A stretch of DNA of 14,528 bases from contig CALEAR010000335.1 of assembly GCA_937943665.1 (NCBI GenBank), forward strand, positions 1 through 14,528, read 5' to 3'. The stretch comes from an uncultured Alcanivoracaceae bacterium. Lineage in GTDB: Bacteria; Pseudomonadota; Gammaproteobacteria; Pseudomonadales; Alcanivoracaceae. The first letter of the stretch is position 1. Each line of letters starts with the position of its first letter. The notes beneath the pieces are model-generated. The model was not told where the DNA came from. It worked only from the letters and a program-made list of their open reading frames with translations, and did not search any database. The position numbers and the translations under genes were made by a program. Below, piece after piece: positions 5,529 to 14,440 of this stretch.

Positions 5529-8111
5529 ATGCAAGATAAATTAACTCAGCGATTACAGAGCGCCTTGATGGATGCACAATCCATGGCGGTGGGTGCCAGT
5601 CAGGCATCACTAGAGCCAGAACATGTGCTACTCGCTCTTTTGGAGGCCAAGGGAGGCAGTGCGAAGCCTTTGTTACAACAGGCAGGCGCCAATGTGGATG
5701 ATTTAGTGACAGCACTACGTATGGCGGTGGAACAGTTGCCCACGCATACGCCTTTTAATGGTGAGGTACAGGCTTCCCGTGGGTTCGGTCAGTTATTAAA
5801 TTTAGCCGATAAAGTATCTCAGGAATTGGGTGATGCTTACATTACCACTGAAGCAGTGCTTTTAGCCGCCTGCGATATGGGAAGTAATGTGGGGAAGTTA
5901 TGGCGCCAAGCAGGCGTTGATAAAACTGCATTAAAAGCCGCTGTTAAAAACATGCGTGGAGGTGAAACTGTGCAAACCGCAGACGCTGAAGACCAACGGG
6001 AAGCGTTGGAAAAGTACACCGTGGATCTCACGGAGAAAGCTGAATCAGGTAAGTTGGATCCTGTGATTGGCCGCGATGATGAGATTCGCCGCACCATTCA
6101 AGTGTTACAGCGCCGCACAAAAAACAACCCTGTGCTCATTGGTGAGCCCGGGGTGGGTAAAACCGCTATTGTGGAAGGGTTGGCGCAGCGTATTGTGAAC
6201 AATGAAGTGCCAGAAGGGTTAAAAGGTAAGCGGGTGCTTGCTCTTGATATGGCAGCATTAATTGCGGGCGCCAAATACCGTGGCGAGTTTGAAGAGCGCT
6301 TAAAAGCAGTGCTCAATGAGCTCGCCAAAGCAGAAGGCCAGATTATTCTCTTTATTGATGAACTCCACACGGTGGTGGGGGCGGGTAAAGCTGATGGGGC
6401 CATGGATGCTGGCAATATGCTAAAGCCTGCATTAGCACGTGGTGAGCTACATTGTGTGGGCGCCACCACCCTGGATGAGTATCGCCAGTATATTGAAAAG
6501 GATGCCGCCCTTGAGCGCCGTTTCCAACGGGTGCAAGTGGATGAACCCACTGTGGAAGATACCATTGCAATTTTGCGTGGTTTAAAAGAACGCTATGAGG
6601 TTCACCATGGTATTACCATCACTGATGGTGCCATTGTGGCAGCGGCGCAGCTTTCGCACCGTTATATTACGGATCGCCAATTACCTGATAAAGCGATTGA
6701 TTTGATTGATGAAGCGGGCAGTCGTATTCGCATGGAAATTGATTCCATGCCGGAAGAAATGGATCGCCTTGATCGACGCATTATCCAGCTGAAAATGGAG
6801 CGCGAGGCCTTAAGTAAAGAGAAAGATAAAGCCAGCCAAGAACGCCTTGAAAAGGTGGAAGAGGAGATTTCAGAGCTCGAAAAAGAGTTTGCGGATTTAC
6901 GTGAAATTTGGGATGCAGAAAAAGCCTCCGTTCAAGATGTACAAAGCATTAAAGCTGAGCTTGATAAGGCGCGTGTGGAAATGGATCAGGCTCGTCGCGC
7001 TGGGGATCTTAGCCGCATGTCCGAATTGCAGTATGGCATTATTCCCGAGCTTGAGCGCAAAATCAGCGACGCTGAAGGGCGCGAATCTTCGGATAAAAAC
7101 ACCTTGCAACTTTTGCGCACTGAAGTCACAGACGAAGAGATCGCTGAGGTGGTTTCCCGCTGGACCGGCATTCCCGTGAATAAAATGCTCGAAGGAGAGC
7201 GTGAAAAGCTGCTCAATATGGAGGCGGTGTTGCATGAACGGGTGGTGGGCCAAAATGAGGCTGTGGAAGCCGTGGCCAACGCTGTGCGCCGTTCCCGCGC
7301 GGGGCTGTCCGATCCGAACCGGCCCAATGGTTCTTTTCTCTTCTTAGGGCCTACCGGTGTGGGCAAAACAGAGCTTTGTAAAGCCCTTGCGGAATTTTTA
7401 TTCGATACTGAGGACGCCATGGTGCGCATTGATATGTCCGAGTTTATGGAGAAACACTCGGTGGCACGTTTAATTGGCGCGCCTCCTGGCTATGTGGGCT
7501 ATGAAGAAGGTGGCTATTTAACCGAGGCTGTGCGTCGCAAGCCGTACTCTGTTCTGTTGCTTGATGAGGTGGAAAAGGCGCATAGCGATGTGTTCAATAT
7601 TTTGCTGCAAGTGTTAGATGATGGTCGCTTAACCGATGGCCAAGGCCGCACCGTGGATTTTCGCAACACAGTGATTGTGATGACATCGAACCTAGGTTCG
7701 GATCTTATTCAAACACTGGCAGGGGAAAGCGATTATGACACCATGAAAAGTGCGGTGATGGGCGCTGTGGAACAGCACTTCCGCCCAGAATTTATTAACC
7801 GCATCGATGAGGCTGTGGTATTTCATCCTCTTGGTAAGGAGCAGGTGGGCAGCATTGCTACCATTCAATTGGCAAGCTTGCGTGAGCGTTTAGCTGAACG
7901 TGATTTGCGTTTGGATGTGAGTGATGAGGCTTTAAGCTTGCTAGTGGAAGCGGGCTATGACCCTGTGTACGGAGCGCGACCTCTGAAGCGCGCCATACAA
8001 CAGTTGGTGGAGAATCCGTTGGCAAGTGCCATGTTGCGAGGCGACTTTGCCCCTGAAAGCACCATTAAAGTACAAGTGGAGAATGAAAAGTTACGCTTTA
8101 TAGCGGCTTAA
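5529..8111 (+). CDS. clpB: ATP-dependent disaggregase ClpB (Hsp100)
   Basis: 860 residues, the normal ClpB length; ATG at 5529 with AGAGGGA six bases upstream. ClpB is a cytoplasmic hexameric AAA+ chaperone that pulls polypeptides out of aggregates with DnaK/DnaJ/GrpE. Visible in order are a Clp-N repeat domain (about 1-145); AAA-1 with Walker A GEPGVGKT (205-212) and Walker [10 protein letters not shown] (Asp277/Glu278); a long charged coiled-coil middle domain (about 405-525: [54 protein letters not shown]); then AAA-2 with GPTGVGKTE (from 607), [11 protein letters not shown] and the C-terminal [11 protein letters not shown]. The middle domain separates ClpB from ClpA and ClpC, and no ClpP-binding IGF/L-type loop is apparent. 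The gene is behind an RpoH-type promoter and ends at a strong terminator shared with the convergent DUF4124 gene. Confidence 0.98.
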   Translation: MQDKLTQRLQSALMDAQSMAVGASQASLEPEHVLLALLEAKGGSAKPLLQQAGANVDDLVTALRMAVEQLPTHTPFNGEVQASRGFGQLLNLADKVSQELGDAYITTEAVLLAACDMGSNVGKLWRQAGVDKTALKAAVKNMRGGETVQTADAEDQREALEKYTVDLTEKAESGKLDPVIGRDDEIRRTIQVLQRRTKNNPVLIGEPGVGKTAIVEGLAQRIVNNEVPEGLKGKRVLALDMAALIAGAKYRGEFEERLKAVLNELAKAEGQIILFIDELHTVVGAGKADGAMDAGNMLKPALARGELHCVGATTLDEYRQYIEKDAALERRFQRVQVDEPTVEDTIAILRGLKERYEVHHGITITDGAIVAAAQLSHRYITDRQLPDKAIDLIDEAGSRIRMEIDSMPEEMDRLDRRIIQLKMEREALSKEKDKASQERLEKVEEEISELEKEFADLREIWDAEKASVQDVQSIKAELDKARVEMDQARRAGDLSRMSELQYGIIPELERKISDAEGRESSDKNTLQLLRTEVTDEEIAEVVSRWTGIPVNKMLEGEREKLLNMEAVLHERVVGQNEAVEAVANAVRRSRAGLSDPNRPNGSFLFLGPTGVGKTELCKALAEFLFDTEDAMVRIDMSEFMEKHSVARLIGAPPGYVGYEEGGYLTEAVRRKPYSVLLLDEVEKAHSDVFNILLQVLDDGRLTDGQGRTVDFRNTVIVMTSNLGSDLIQTLAGESDYDTMKSAVMGAVEQHFRPEFINRIDEAVVFHPLGKEQVGSIATIQLASLRERLAERDLRLDVSDEALSLLVEAGYDPVYGARPLKRAIQQLVENPLASAMLRGDFAPESTIKVQVENEKLRFIAA

Positions 8112-8112
8112 C

Positions 8113-8140
8113 AAAAACGGCGCCTTAGGCGCCGTTTTTG
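8113..8140. terminator. Bidirectional terminator between clpB and the DUF4124 gene
   Basis: AAAAACGGCGCC (8113-8124), loop TTA, GGCGCCGTTTTT (8128-8139) form a perfect 12-bp inverted repeat. The GC-rich stem ends in five Ts in either direction, so it can terminate both clpB (2 bp after its stop) and the opposing gene (9 bp after its stop). Confidence 0.92.
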
Positions 8141-8148
8141 TTTGTGAG

Positions 8149-8562
8149 TTAGCAGCCTTCCAGTTGGGCTTCAAGCTGCTGGATCATTTCTGCACGTTCA
8201 GCCTCGGTGAGAATGCGCGCTTCACCGGTTTCAGGATCTTGTTGTTGCACTCTGTCCTTGGTTTTTAATACCTCAAGGTTTTTGCGATGTTGGGCGCACC
8301 ATTTATCTTTCACTTCATTGGCAGAAGATTCCGTAGTTTCTTCTTCAGAAGTTGCAAAAGGATCTTCTGCCATCGAGGAAGAAGAGGGAGTGCTAGTGCC
8401 CGTGGTGGTGCTAACGGTTTCACTTTGGTGGCCCTTGGGAGCGGTTTTGCTGTAGTGGGTAACGCCTTCTTCATCCACCCATCGGTAAAAGGTATCGGCC
8501 TGTGCAAAGGAAAATACACCTGCCAGTAAAACCATGCTGATAAAAACGCTTAAGTGTCTCAC
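8149..8562 (-). CDS. Exported DUF4124-domain protein
   Basis: 137 residues. The start is a GTG at 8562 with AAGGAG seven bases upstream on the minus strand. Residues 1-22 form a typical Sec signal peptide (VFISMVLLAGVFSFAQA, cleavage after AQA). The mature part opens with DTFYRWVDEEGVTHYSKTAP, the W.D..G..HYS..P pattern of DUF4124. A Ser/Thr/Glu-rich linker (about 48-82) and a charged helical tail with two cysteines (KWCAQH and the C-terminal EGC) follow. A disulfide between them is possible after export. DUF4124 proteins are common periplasmic proteins in gammaproteobacteria with no established role. The gene stands alone, convergent with clpB. Confidence 0.88.
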   Translation of the reverse strand: MRHLSVFISMVLLAGVFSFAQADTFYRWVDEEGVTHYSKTAPKGHQSETVSTTTGTSTPSSSSMAEDPFATSEEETTESSANEVKDKWCAQHRKNLEVLKTKDRVQQQDPETGEARILTEAERAEMIQQLEAQLEGC

Positions 8563-8629
8563 GGTTTTCTCCTTAATATACGTCGAGGCTTAGCATGCCT
8601 CGCCATTTCCTTGGGCGCAAGGATAGAGG

Positions 8630-8658
8630 TTGGATAGATGTTAAATTTGTGCGACAAT
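8630..8658 (+). promoter_or_regulatory. Candidate promoter of the ilvI leader
   Basis: TTGGAT (8630-8635) and GACAAT (8653-8658) are spaced 17 bp and match the consensus at three and four positions. The predicted start near 8665 falls just before the first leader hairpin, which makes the placement attractive, but the hexamers are weak. Upstream, 8563-8629 contains a 6-bp stem CGAGGC/GCCTCG (8584-8602) that would lie just upstream of, or in the leader of, the divergent DUF4124 gene. Confidence 0.3.
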
Positions 8659-8659
8659 C

Positions 8660-8850
8660 GGTGTCTTCCGGAAATCGGAACCCCTGCGCTTTACCCAAGT
8701 GTCAGTGCGGCCAGGACCGGGGGCGTCATTACCGTGGCGCTCACTTGCACGTTATCAAACGTGAAGTCCCAGCATTCATCTGTTCGCGTTCTTGCCGGCC
8801 ACCTCCGCAAGAGCTATGGGAAACCAAAGCGGGGTTTCCTTTTCTGCGAA
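8660..8850 (+). ncRNA. Putative structured leader RNA of ilvIH
   Basis: This GC-rich stretch has little coding character. Successive stems can be drawn. P1 is TTCCG/CGGAA (8666-8680). P2 spans 8704-8745, with AGTG pairing CACT, GCCA (8710-8713) pairing TGGC (8735-8738), and single-base bulges. P3 is CACGTT, loop ATCA, AACGTG (8748-8763), extended by ACTT/AAGT across one bulged G (8743-8767). A terminator-like hairpin sits at 8818-8843. TCCCAGC (8767-8773) can pair with GC..TGGGA (8813-8821), which would block the terminator's left arm, so an antiterminator is possible. Structured motifs upstream of ilv genes are known in proteobacteria, but I cannot assign this to any of them. A standalone sRNA is an alternative. 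Confidence 0.4.
8818..8845 (+). terminator. Terminator-like hairpin inside the ilvI leader (possible attenuator)
   Basis: GGAAACC (8819-8825) and GGTTTCC (8833-8839) form a 7-bp stem with a 7-nt loop, followed by TTTTCT. It lies about 97 bp upstream of ilvI on the same strand and follows no plus-strand gene, so an attenuation role or the end of a small RNA is the natural reading. The T-run is short (four), so termination may be partial. Confidence 0.6.
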
Positions 8851-8900
8851 CTCTAAATTAACTCAATTCATTAATCGTTATGCCTGAACAGGGCCGTGTG

Positions 8901-8926
8901 CCTTGCTATAACCAAGGTATAACCAA
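8901..8926 (+). repeat. Tandem TATAACCAA repeat just before ilvI
   Basis: TATAACCAA occurs at 8907-8915 and 8918-8926 with an 11-bp period. The first copy is also the loop and right arm of a stem CCTTG (8901-8905) / CAAGG (8913-8917). It sits 3 bp before the ilvI Shine-Dalgarno. Either TATAAC could be a -10 of a second promoter downstream of the leader hairpin, but no good -35 is seen (CTGAAC at 8884-8889 is weak). Confidence 0.4.
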
Positions 8927-8941
8927 TTTGAGGTGAAAGTG

Positions 8942-10672
8942 GTGGAAAAATTATCAGGCGCCGAAATGGTAGTACGCGCACTTCAGGATGAAGGCGTAGA
9001 GTACCTGTTTGGCTACCCCGGCGGAGCAGTTCTTCATATTTATGATGCAATTTTCCAGCAGCCTAAGGATGCTGAAAATAAGGTGCATCACATTCTTGTG
9101 CGCCATGAACAAGCCGCTACTCATGCGGCAGATGGCTATGCCCGAGCCACTGGAAAACCCGGCGTGGTGTTAGTGACGTCTGGGCCCGGTGCCACAAATG
9201 CTGTGACGGGTATTGCCACAGCTTATATGGATTCAATCCCGCTAATTGTTATTTCTGGGCAAGTGCGCTCAGATTGGATTGGCGATGACGCCTTCCAAGA
9301 AACCGATATGGTGGGTGTATGTCGCCCCATTGTGAAGCACAGCTTTATGGTGCAGCGCACTGAGGATATTCCTGAGATCATGAAAAAGGCATTTTATATC
9401 GCCACCACAGGTCGCCCAGGTCCTGTGTTAATTGATATACCTAAGGATAAAACCGCGCCTCACATTAAGTTCCCCTACGATTATCCCAAAACGGTGAAGA
9501 TGCGTTCCTATACGCCTATTACTAAGGGGCACTCAGGGCAAACCCGTAAGGCTGTGGATGAATTGCTTAAGGCAAAGCGTCCAGTGATTTATGCGGGTGG
9601 TGGCATCATCATGGGTGAGGCTAGCGAAGAGTTAACAGCCCTTGCCCGACGCCTTGGTTATCCTGTTACCAATACGCTCATGGGTTTAGGTGGATTCCCC
9701 GCCACGGATGAGCTGAGTATTGGTATGTTAGGTATGCATGGTACCTACGAGGCTAACATGGCCATGCATAACTCAGATTTAATTTTAGCAGCTGGGGCTC
9801 GTTTTGATGATAGAGCCACTAACGATGCTTCTAAATTCTGCCCTAACGCTAAAGTGATCCACATTGATGTGGATCCCGCCACCATTTCTAAAAACGTAAC
9901 CGCTGATATTCCCATTGTGGGGCCTGTTAAGCAGGTGCTTAGCGAAATGCTTAGCATGCTTGATGAGCATCCTGGTAAACCGGATGAAAAAGCCATTGCC
10001 AGTTGGTGGGAAGAAATCAACGGTTGGCGCCAAGTGCACGGTTTGCGTTATGAAACCGGTGAAATGATGAAGCCACAGCAAGTGGTGCAAGCATTATATA
10101 AAGCCACCAAGGGTGATGCGTATGTCACCAGTGATGTGGGCCAACACCAAATGTTCGCGGCGCAATACTATCATTTTGATAAGCCGCGCCGTTGGATTAA
10201 CTCCGGTGGCCTTGGCACCATGGGCTTTGGATTGCCCGCCGCCATGGGTGTGCAGCTTGCTTACCCTGATGCGGTGGTTGCCTGTGTGACTGGTGAAGGT
10301 AGTATCCAGATGAATATTCAGGAGCTATCCACCTGTATGCAGTATGGCTTGCCCATCAAGATTATTAACATCAACAACCAGGCCCTTGGCATGGTAAAGC
10401 AGTGGCAAGATATGCAGTATGGCGGCCGCCACAGCCAGTCCTACATGGATTCCTTACCTGATTTCGTTAAATTAACGGAATCCTATGGCCATGTGGGTAT
10501 GCGCGTTGATCGTATTGAGGATCTTGATGCAGCAATGGAAGAAGCCTTTGCGCTAAAAGATCGTCTAGTGTTTATGGATATTTACGTGGATCCGACGGAG
10601 CATGTGTACCCCATGCATATTGCTGATGGGTCCATGCGTGATATGTGGTTGAACAAAACGGAGCGGACTTAA
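8942..10672 (+). CDS. ilvI: Acetolactate synthase (AHAS) large catalytic subunit
   Basis: 576 residues from the GTG at 8942. GAGGT (8930-8934) lies 7 bases upstream and the resulting MEKLSGAEM aligns with the usual family start; GTGs at 8939 and 8933 are in frame, but 8933 is inside the Shine-Dalgarno. The enzyme joins two pyruvates to acetolactate, or pyruvate with 2-oxobutyrate, using thiamine diphosphate, FAD and Mg2+. This is the first step of valine/leucine/isoleucine synthesis. Visible are the cofactor-activating glutamate in [15 protein letters not shown] (E56), [28 protein letters not shown], the FAD-domain stretch [10 protein letters not shown], and the ThDP/Mg motif [13 protein letters not shown] followed by [12 protein letters not shown]. 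The metal motif reads GEG (451-453) instead of the more usual GDG, a conservative change. One base separates the stop from ilvH, so the two form an operon. The gene may also be named ilvB. Confidence 0.96.
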   Translation: MEKLSGAEMVVRALQDEGVEYLFGYPGGAVLHIYDAIFQQPKDAENKVHHILVRHEQAATHAADGYARATGKPGVVLVTSGPGATNAVTGIATAYMDSIPLIVISGQVRSDWIGDDAFQETDMVGVCRPIVKHSFMVQRTEDIPEIMKKAFYIATTGRPGPVLIDIPKDKTAPHIKFPYDYPKTVKMRSYTPITKGHSGQTRKAVDELLKAKRPVIYAGGGIIMGEASEELTALARRLGYPVTNTLMGLGGFPATDELSIGMLGMHGTYEANMAMHNSDLILAAGARFDDRATNDASKFCPNAKVIHIDVDPATISKNVTADIPIVGPVKQVLSEMLSMLDEHPGKPDEKAIASWWEEINGWRQVHGLRYETGEMMKPQQVVQALYKATKGDAYVTSDVGQHQMFAAQYYHFDKPRRWINSGGLGTMGFGLPAAMGVQLAYPDAVVACVTGEGSIQMNIQELSTCMQYGLPIKIININNQALGMVKQWQDMQYGGRHSQSYMDSLPDFVKLTESYGHVGMRVDRIEDLDAAMEEAFALKDRLVFMDIYVDPTEHVYPMHIADGSMRDMWLNKTERT

Positions 10673-10673
10673 T

Positions 10674-11165
10674 ATGAGGCGCATTATTTCAATCCTAATG
10701 GAAAACGAACCAGGCGCCTTATCTCGAGTGGTTGGTTTGTTCTCCCAACGTGGTTATAACATTGAAACCTTAACAGTGGCTCCCACAGAGGATCCTACCT
10801 TATCTCGCTTAACACTCACTACCTATGGTGATGATAGAACCATTGAGCGCATCACCAAGCATTTGAATAAGCTAATTGAGGTGGTGAAGTTAGTGGATCT
10901 GAGTGAAGGTGAGCATGTGGAACGTGAAATCATGCTCATTAAGGTAAAGGCTAGCGGTGCACAACGCGCTGAAGTGAAGCGCACTGTGGATATCTTCCGC
11001 GGGCAAATCGTGGACGTTACTAGCACAGTGTACGTGGTGCAGCTTACCGGTACGAGCGATAAGCTAGATGCCTTCATTGAGGCTATTGGCGAAGCGCAAG
11101 TGCTAGAAGTGGTTCGCTCAGGTGTATCTGGTATTGCCAGAGGTGAGAAAACCCTTAGCCTTTAA
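10674..11165 (+). CDS. ilvH: Acetolactate synthase small regulatory subunit
   Basis: 163 residues, the same length as E. coli IlvH, beginning one base after the ilvI stop with a GGAG (10660-10663) inside the ilvI end. The small subunit raises AHAS activity and confers feedback inhibition by valine. The N-terminal ACT domain is clear (RRIISILMENEPGALSRVV, then GLFSQRGYNIETLTVAPTED, about residues 1-76), with the NEPGALSRV loop that in the family contributes to valine binding. The C-terminal half (VEREIMLIKVKASGAQRAEV, then IVDVTSTVYVVQLTGTSDKLDAFI) is the second regulatory domain. A strong terminator follows 21 bp after the stop, so ilvC is not in this transcript. Confidence 0.96.
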   Translation: MRRIISILMENEPGALSRVVGLFSQRGYNIETLTVAPTEDPTLSRLTLTTYGDDRTIERITKHLNKLIEVVKLVDLSEGEHVEREIMLIKVKASGAQRAEVKRTVDIFRGQIVDVTSTVYVVQLTGTSDKLDAFIEAIGEAQVLEVVRSGVSGIARGEKTLSL

Positions 11166-11186
11166 ATAAAAGGTTTTGCCACAGAG

Positions 11187-11218
11187 GCCTCCGCATCCTA
11201 GGGTGCGGAGGCTTTTTT
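11187..11218 (+). terminator. Terminator of ilvIH
   Basis: GCCTCCGCA (11187-11195) and TGCGGAGGC (11204-11212) make a perfect 9-bp stem followed by six Ts (11213-11218). It is positioned between ilvH and the convergent end of ilvY. On the minus strand no T-run follows, so it is mainly a plus-strand terminator. Confidence 0.93.
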
Positions 11219-11223
11219 ATGCG

Positions 11224-12115
11224 TTATTGTTCATGGCGGCTAGTGGTGGTAAAGAAGGCATCAATTAACGGATCATTCAGCCGCGAAGAAAGAGCAAACA
11301 GACCGATGTCATAAGGGGTGAGAGGCGGGTTTACGGGCAGTGTTTTGATGCGTTGCTTTAGGGGGTTGTTTTCTAGCACTATCTGCGGCACCACACCAAT
11401 GCCAAAGCCTAGGCTCACCATGCTCACAATGGCCTCATTACCTCGCACTTGAGCATATACTCGTGGACGAATGCCGCGATTGCTGAGCCATTGGTCCGTG
11501 CGTTGTCTGGCTAGCCCTTGTTCCGCCAGAATAAAGGGAATAGCAGCCCAGGATTCCACACTGTCTTCGTGGGTGATTTGCTCCACCCACTGAGGTTGGT
11601 TGGCTGGAGCAATAAATACAAGGTCTGATTGTGTGATGGGCTGAAAGAAAATGGATGCCGATAGATCATCGGGCCTTGCACCAATGGCAATATCAGTTTC
11701 TTGGGATTCTACCATGCCCACAGCTAGGGCCGGATCCCCAGTGTGAAGTTTTAGTTCAATGCTAGGGTGGTTCAAACGGAAGTCAGATAATAGGCCATAT
11801 AAAAAGTTATAGCTTGCGGTAACTGAGCAGTAGAGGCTTAGTTTGCCCGAAAGTACCAAGGGTTCCGGTTGTAAACGGTGTTTTATATCGTTCCACTTTT
11901 GCACCGCTTCGCGGGCATACTCTAAAAAAATCGCTCCCTCGTGGGTAAGTGTCACTTGGCGGTTATCGCGTTCAAATAAAGTTACCCCAAGGGTGTCTTC
12001 TAGGCGTTTGATATTCCGGCTTAAGGCGGAAGGGCTAAGGTGGCATAGCTGGCTGGCTCGGCCAAAGTGTAGGGTTTCAGCCAGTGTGATAAAGAGATGT
12101 AGAGGCTTAATGTGC

Positions 12116-12117
<2 letters not shown>
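11224..12117 (-). CDS. ilvY: LysR-type activator of ilvC, IlvY
   Basis: 297 residues (E. coli IlvY is of the same size), ATG at 12117. The N-terminal winged HTH is clear: LHLFITLAETLHFGRASQLC, then HLSPSALSRNIKRLEDTLG, then LFERDNRQVTLT (about residues 6-58). The effector domain shares IlvY-like stretches: LSGKLSLYCSVTASY, HPSIELKLHTGD, PFILAEQGLARQR, and the GNEAIVSMVSLGFGIGVVPQIVLE region. In E. coli IlvY activates ilvC when acetolactate or acetohydroxybutyrate binds, and represses itself. Here it is transcribed divergently from ilvC across 108 bp holding an obvious operator, which supports the same role. It lies between ilvIH and ilvC, separating genes that are contiguous in Pseudomonas. 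It ends 5 bp from the ilvIH terminator. Confidence 0.92.
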
Positions 12118-13242
<1,125 letters not shown>

Positions 13243-13266
13243 TCATTGTCTTTTCTCTCGCGATGT

Positions 13267-13295
13267 AAAAGGCCTGCATGTTGCAGGCCTTTTTT
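13267..13295 (+). terminator. Terminator of ilvC
   Basis: AAAAGGCCTGCA (13267-13278), loop TGT, TGCAGGCCTTTT (13282-13293) with the T-run continuing to 13295. A perfect 12-bp inverted repeat 24 bp after the ilvC stop. Confidence 0.93.
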
Positions 13296-13359
13296 GTTTA
13301 GGGTGAAAGCGAATGTGTGATATAAAAAGAATAATTTAGCGATTGGTAAGAGGCTGTGA

Positions 13360-14157
13360 ATGAGCAAAAAGAATGAGCGCACGGAATTAGATAATGATTT
13401 TGAAGTGCATGAGATAGAAGCAGCGAGCGGTCATCGGCATAAAGGGGTGTTTTTGTTGCCGAACCTTATTACTAGTGGTGCCTTGTTCGCAGGGTTTTAT
13501 GCCATTGTATGTGCTGTTAATGGTAATTTTGTGTATGCCGCCATGGCGATTATTGCTGGCGGTATTTTGGATGGCTTAGATGGAAGTGTGGCAAGGCTAA
13601 CAAATACTCAGAGTAAATTTGGCGCCGAATATGATTCGCTTTCAGATTGTGTGGCCTTTGGTGTGGCGCCTGGATTAGTAGCTTATGTATGGGGGCTGTC
13701 AGAGTTAGGTAATTTAGGATGGGCGGCGGCATTCTTATATGTGGCGTGTGCCGCACTGCGATTGGCACGATTTAATGTGCAGGCTGAGACGGCAGATCAT
13801 CGTTTTTTTACGGGCTTGGCGAGTCCTGCGGCTGCGGGCTTAGTGGCAACCATGGTTTGGCTGGGTGCAAGCCGAGGATGGGATGGCGCAAGTGTGGGAT
13901 ATTTAGTGGCGTTAGTTACTGCAGCGGCAGGTTTACTAATGGTCTCCCCTGTGAGCTACCATTCCTTTAAAGAGTTTCGTGTGGGCAGAGTGCCTTTTCG
14001 TGTATTGCTTGGGGCAGTAGTGGCTCTAGCAGTGATCTTTTTGGATCCGCCATTAGTGTTGTTAGCGGTGGCAATCTGCTATGCGGCATCTGGCCCCTTG
14101 GTTTTTTTGGGTGTTTTGCCAGGACCGCGTAAAGAAAAAGAGCCAAAAGAGAGCTAA
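13360..14157 (+). CDS. pssA: CDP-diacylglycerol-serine O-phosphatidyltransferase
   Basis: 265 residues, ATG at 13360 with AAGAGG (13348-13353) six bases upstream. The enzyme transfers a phosphatidyl group from CDP-diacylglycerol to serine in the inner membrane, giving the precursor of phosphatidylethanolamine. The complete CDP-alcohol phosphatidyltransferase motif is visible: D71-xx-D74-G75-xx-A78-R79, then G88-xxx-D92-xxx-D96 (ILDGLDGSVARL and KFGAEYDSLSD). About 30 charged residues precede the first membrane segment, and several hydrophobic helices cover the remainder to about 250, ending in a KEKEPKES tail. This is the multi-membrane type II PssA, not the phospholipase-D-like E. coli enzyme. 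It follows ilvC, as in Pseudomonas. TATAAA at 13321-13326 may be its -10, but no good -35 is seen. Confidence 0.95.
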   Translation: MSKKNERTELDNDFEVHEIEAASGHRHKGVFLLPNLITSGALFAGFYAIVCAVNGNFVYAAMAIIAGGILDGLDGSVARLTNTQSKFGAEYDSLSDCVAFGVAPGLVAYVWGLSELGNLGWAAAFLYVACAALRLARFNVQAETADHRFFTGLASPAAAGLVATMVWLGASRGWDGASVGYLVALVTAAAGLLMVSPVSYHSFKEFRVGRVPFRVLLGAVVALAVIFLDPPLVLLAVAICYAASGPLVFLGVLPGPRKEKEPKES

Positions 14158-14378
14158 AAAAATAGAAATTGCTTACTTAGTATGCGTTTTGAATGGTTTG
14201 TGAGCAATCAGTAAAAGAAAAGCGGTTTTTTTTAAAAAAAAGGCGTGCTTTTTGAATTTTAGTATGTATACTTGCCGGCCTACCACGGAGACAAAGCATC
14301 GTCACCAGTGAGTAGCTGCCGGCAAGGCAGGTGGATGAAGCATCGCCTTCTTTCATCGGGTGTTCAAAAAAAGAACGG
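14158..14378. other. Non-coding A/T-tract region between pssA and the rRNA promoter
   Basis: No gene is seen. The stretch holds a perfect T8A8 palindrome (14226-14241), flanked by AAAAGC (14218-14223) and GCTTTT (14247-14252), which may together act as the pssA terminator. There is a 9-bp inverted repeat CTTGCCGGC (14271-14279) / GCCGGCAAG (14318-14326) with a 38-nt loop. An imperfect inverted repeat lies at 14351-14384 (TTTCATC/GATGAAA, inner GTTC/GAAC, loop of seven As). A TATACT (14267-14272) lacks a matching -35. Long A/T tracts suggest curved DNA, which is common upstream of rRNA promoters. Confidence 0.5.
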
Positions 14379-14440
14379 ATGAAAAGAAAGACGAAAAAAA
14401 GAGTTGACACACTAAATTCAATCTCTATAATGCGCATCCA
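14379..14440 (+). promoter_or_regulatory. rRNA operon promoter with A-rich UP-like element
   Basis: TTGACA (14404-14409) and TATAAT (14426-14431) match the sigma-70 consensus fully, with the 16-bp spacing typical of rRNA P1 promoters. The bases after the -10 are GCGCATCC, a GC-rich discriminator of the kind linked to stringent (ppGpp/DksA) control. The -40 to -60 region (14379-14403) is rich in A-tracts and fits an UP element. Transcription should start near 14438. Confidence 0.88.

Noticed and set aside
6098..6565. Long minus-strand open frame inside clpB, and similar ones at 6986-7429 and 6897-7253
   Set aside because: Shadows of the highly conserved clpB frame; Ser/Arg/Pro-rich translations with no domain pattern.
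8638..8845. Classical leader-peptide attenuator for ilvIH
   Set aside because: No short frame has a run of Ile, Val or Leu codons near the terminator. A VITVAL stretch in one frame is too weak, and its ATG lies upstream of the candidate transcript start.
8595..8861. Two overlapping open frames (72 and 88 codons, from 8638 and 8595) in the gap before ilvI
   Set aside because: No convincing Shine-Dalgarno, odd composition, and the stop region runs through the terminator hairpin. The GC-rich stems explain the absence of stops better than coding.
8933..8941. GTG at 8933 as the ilvI start
   Set aside because: It lies inside the Shine-Dalgarno GAGGTG. GTG 8942 has proper spacing and gives the family's usual N-terminus.
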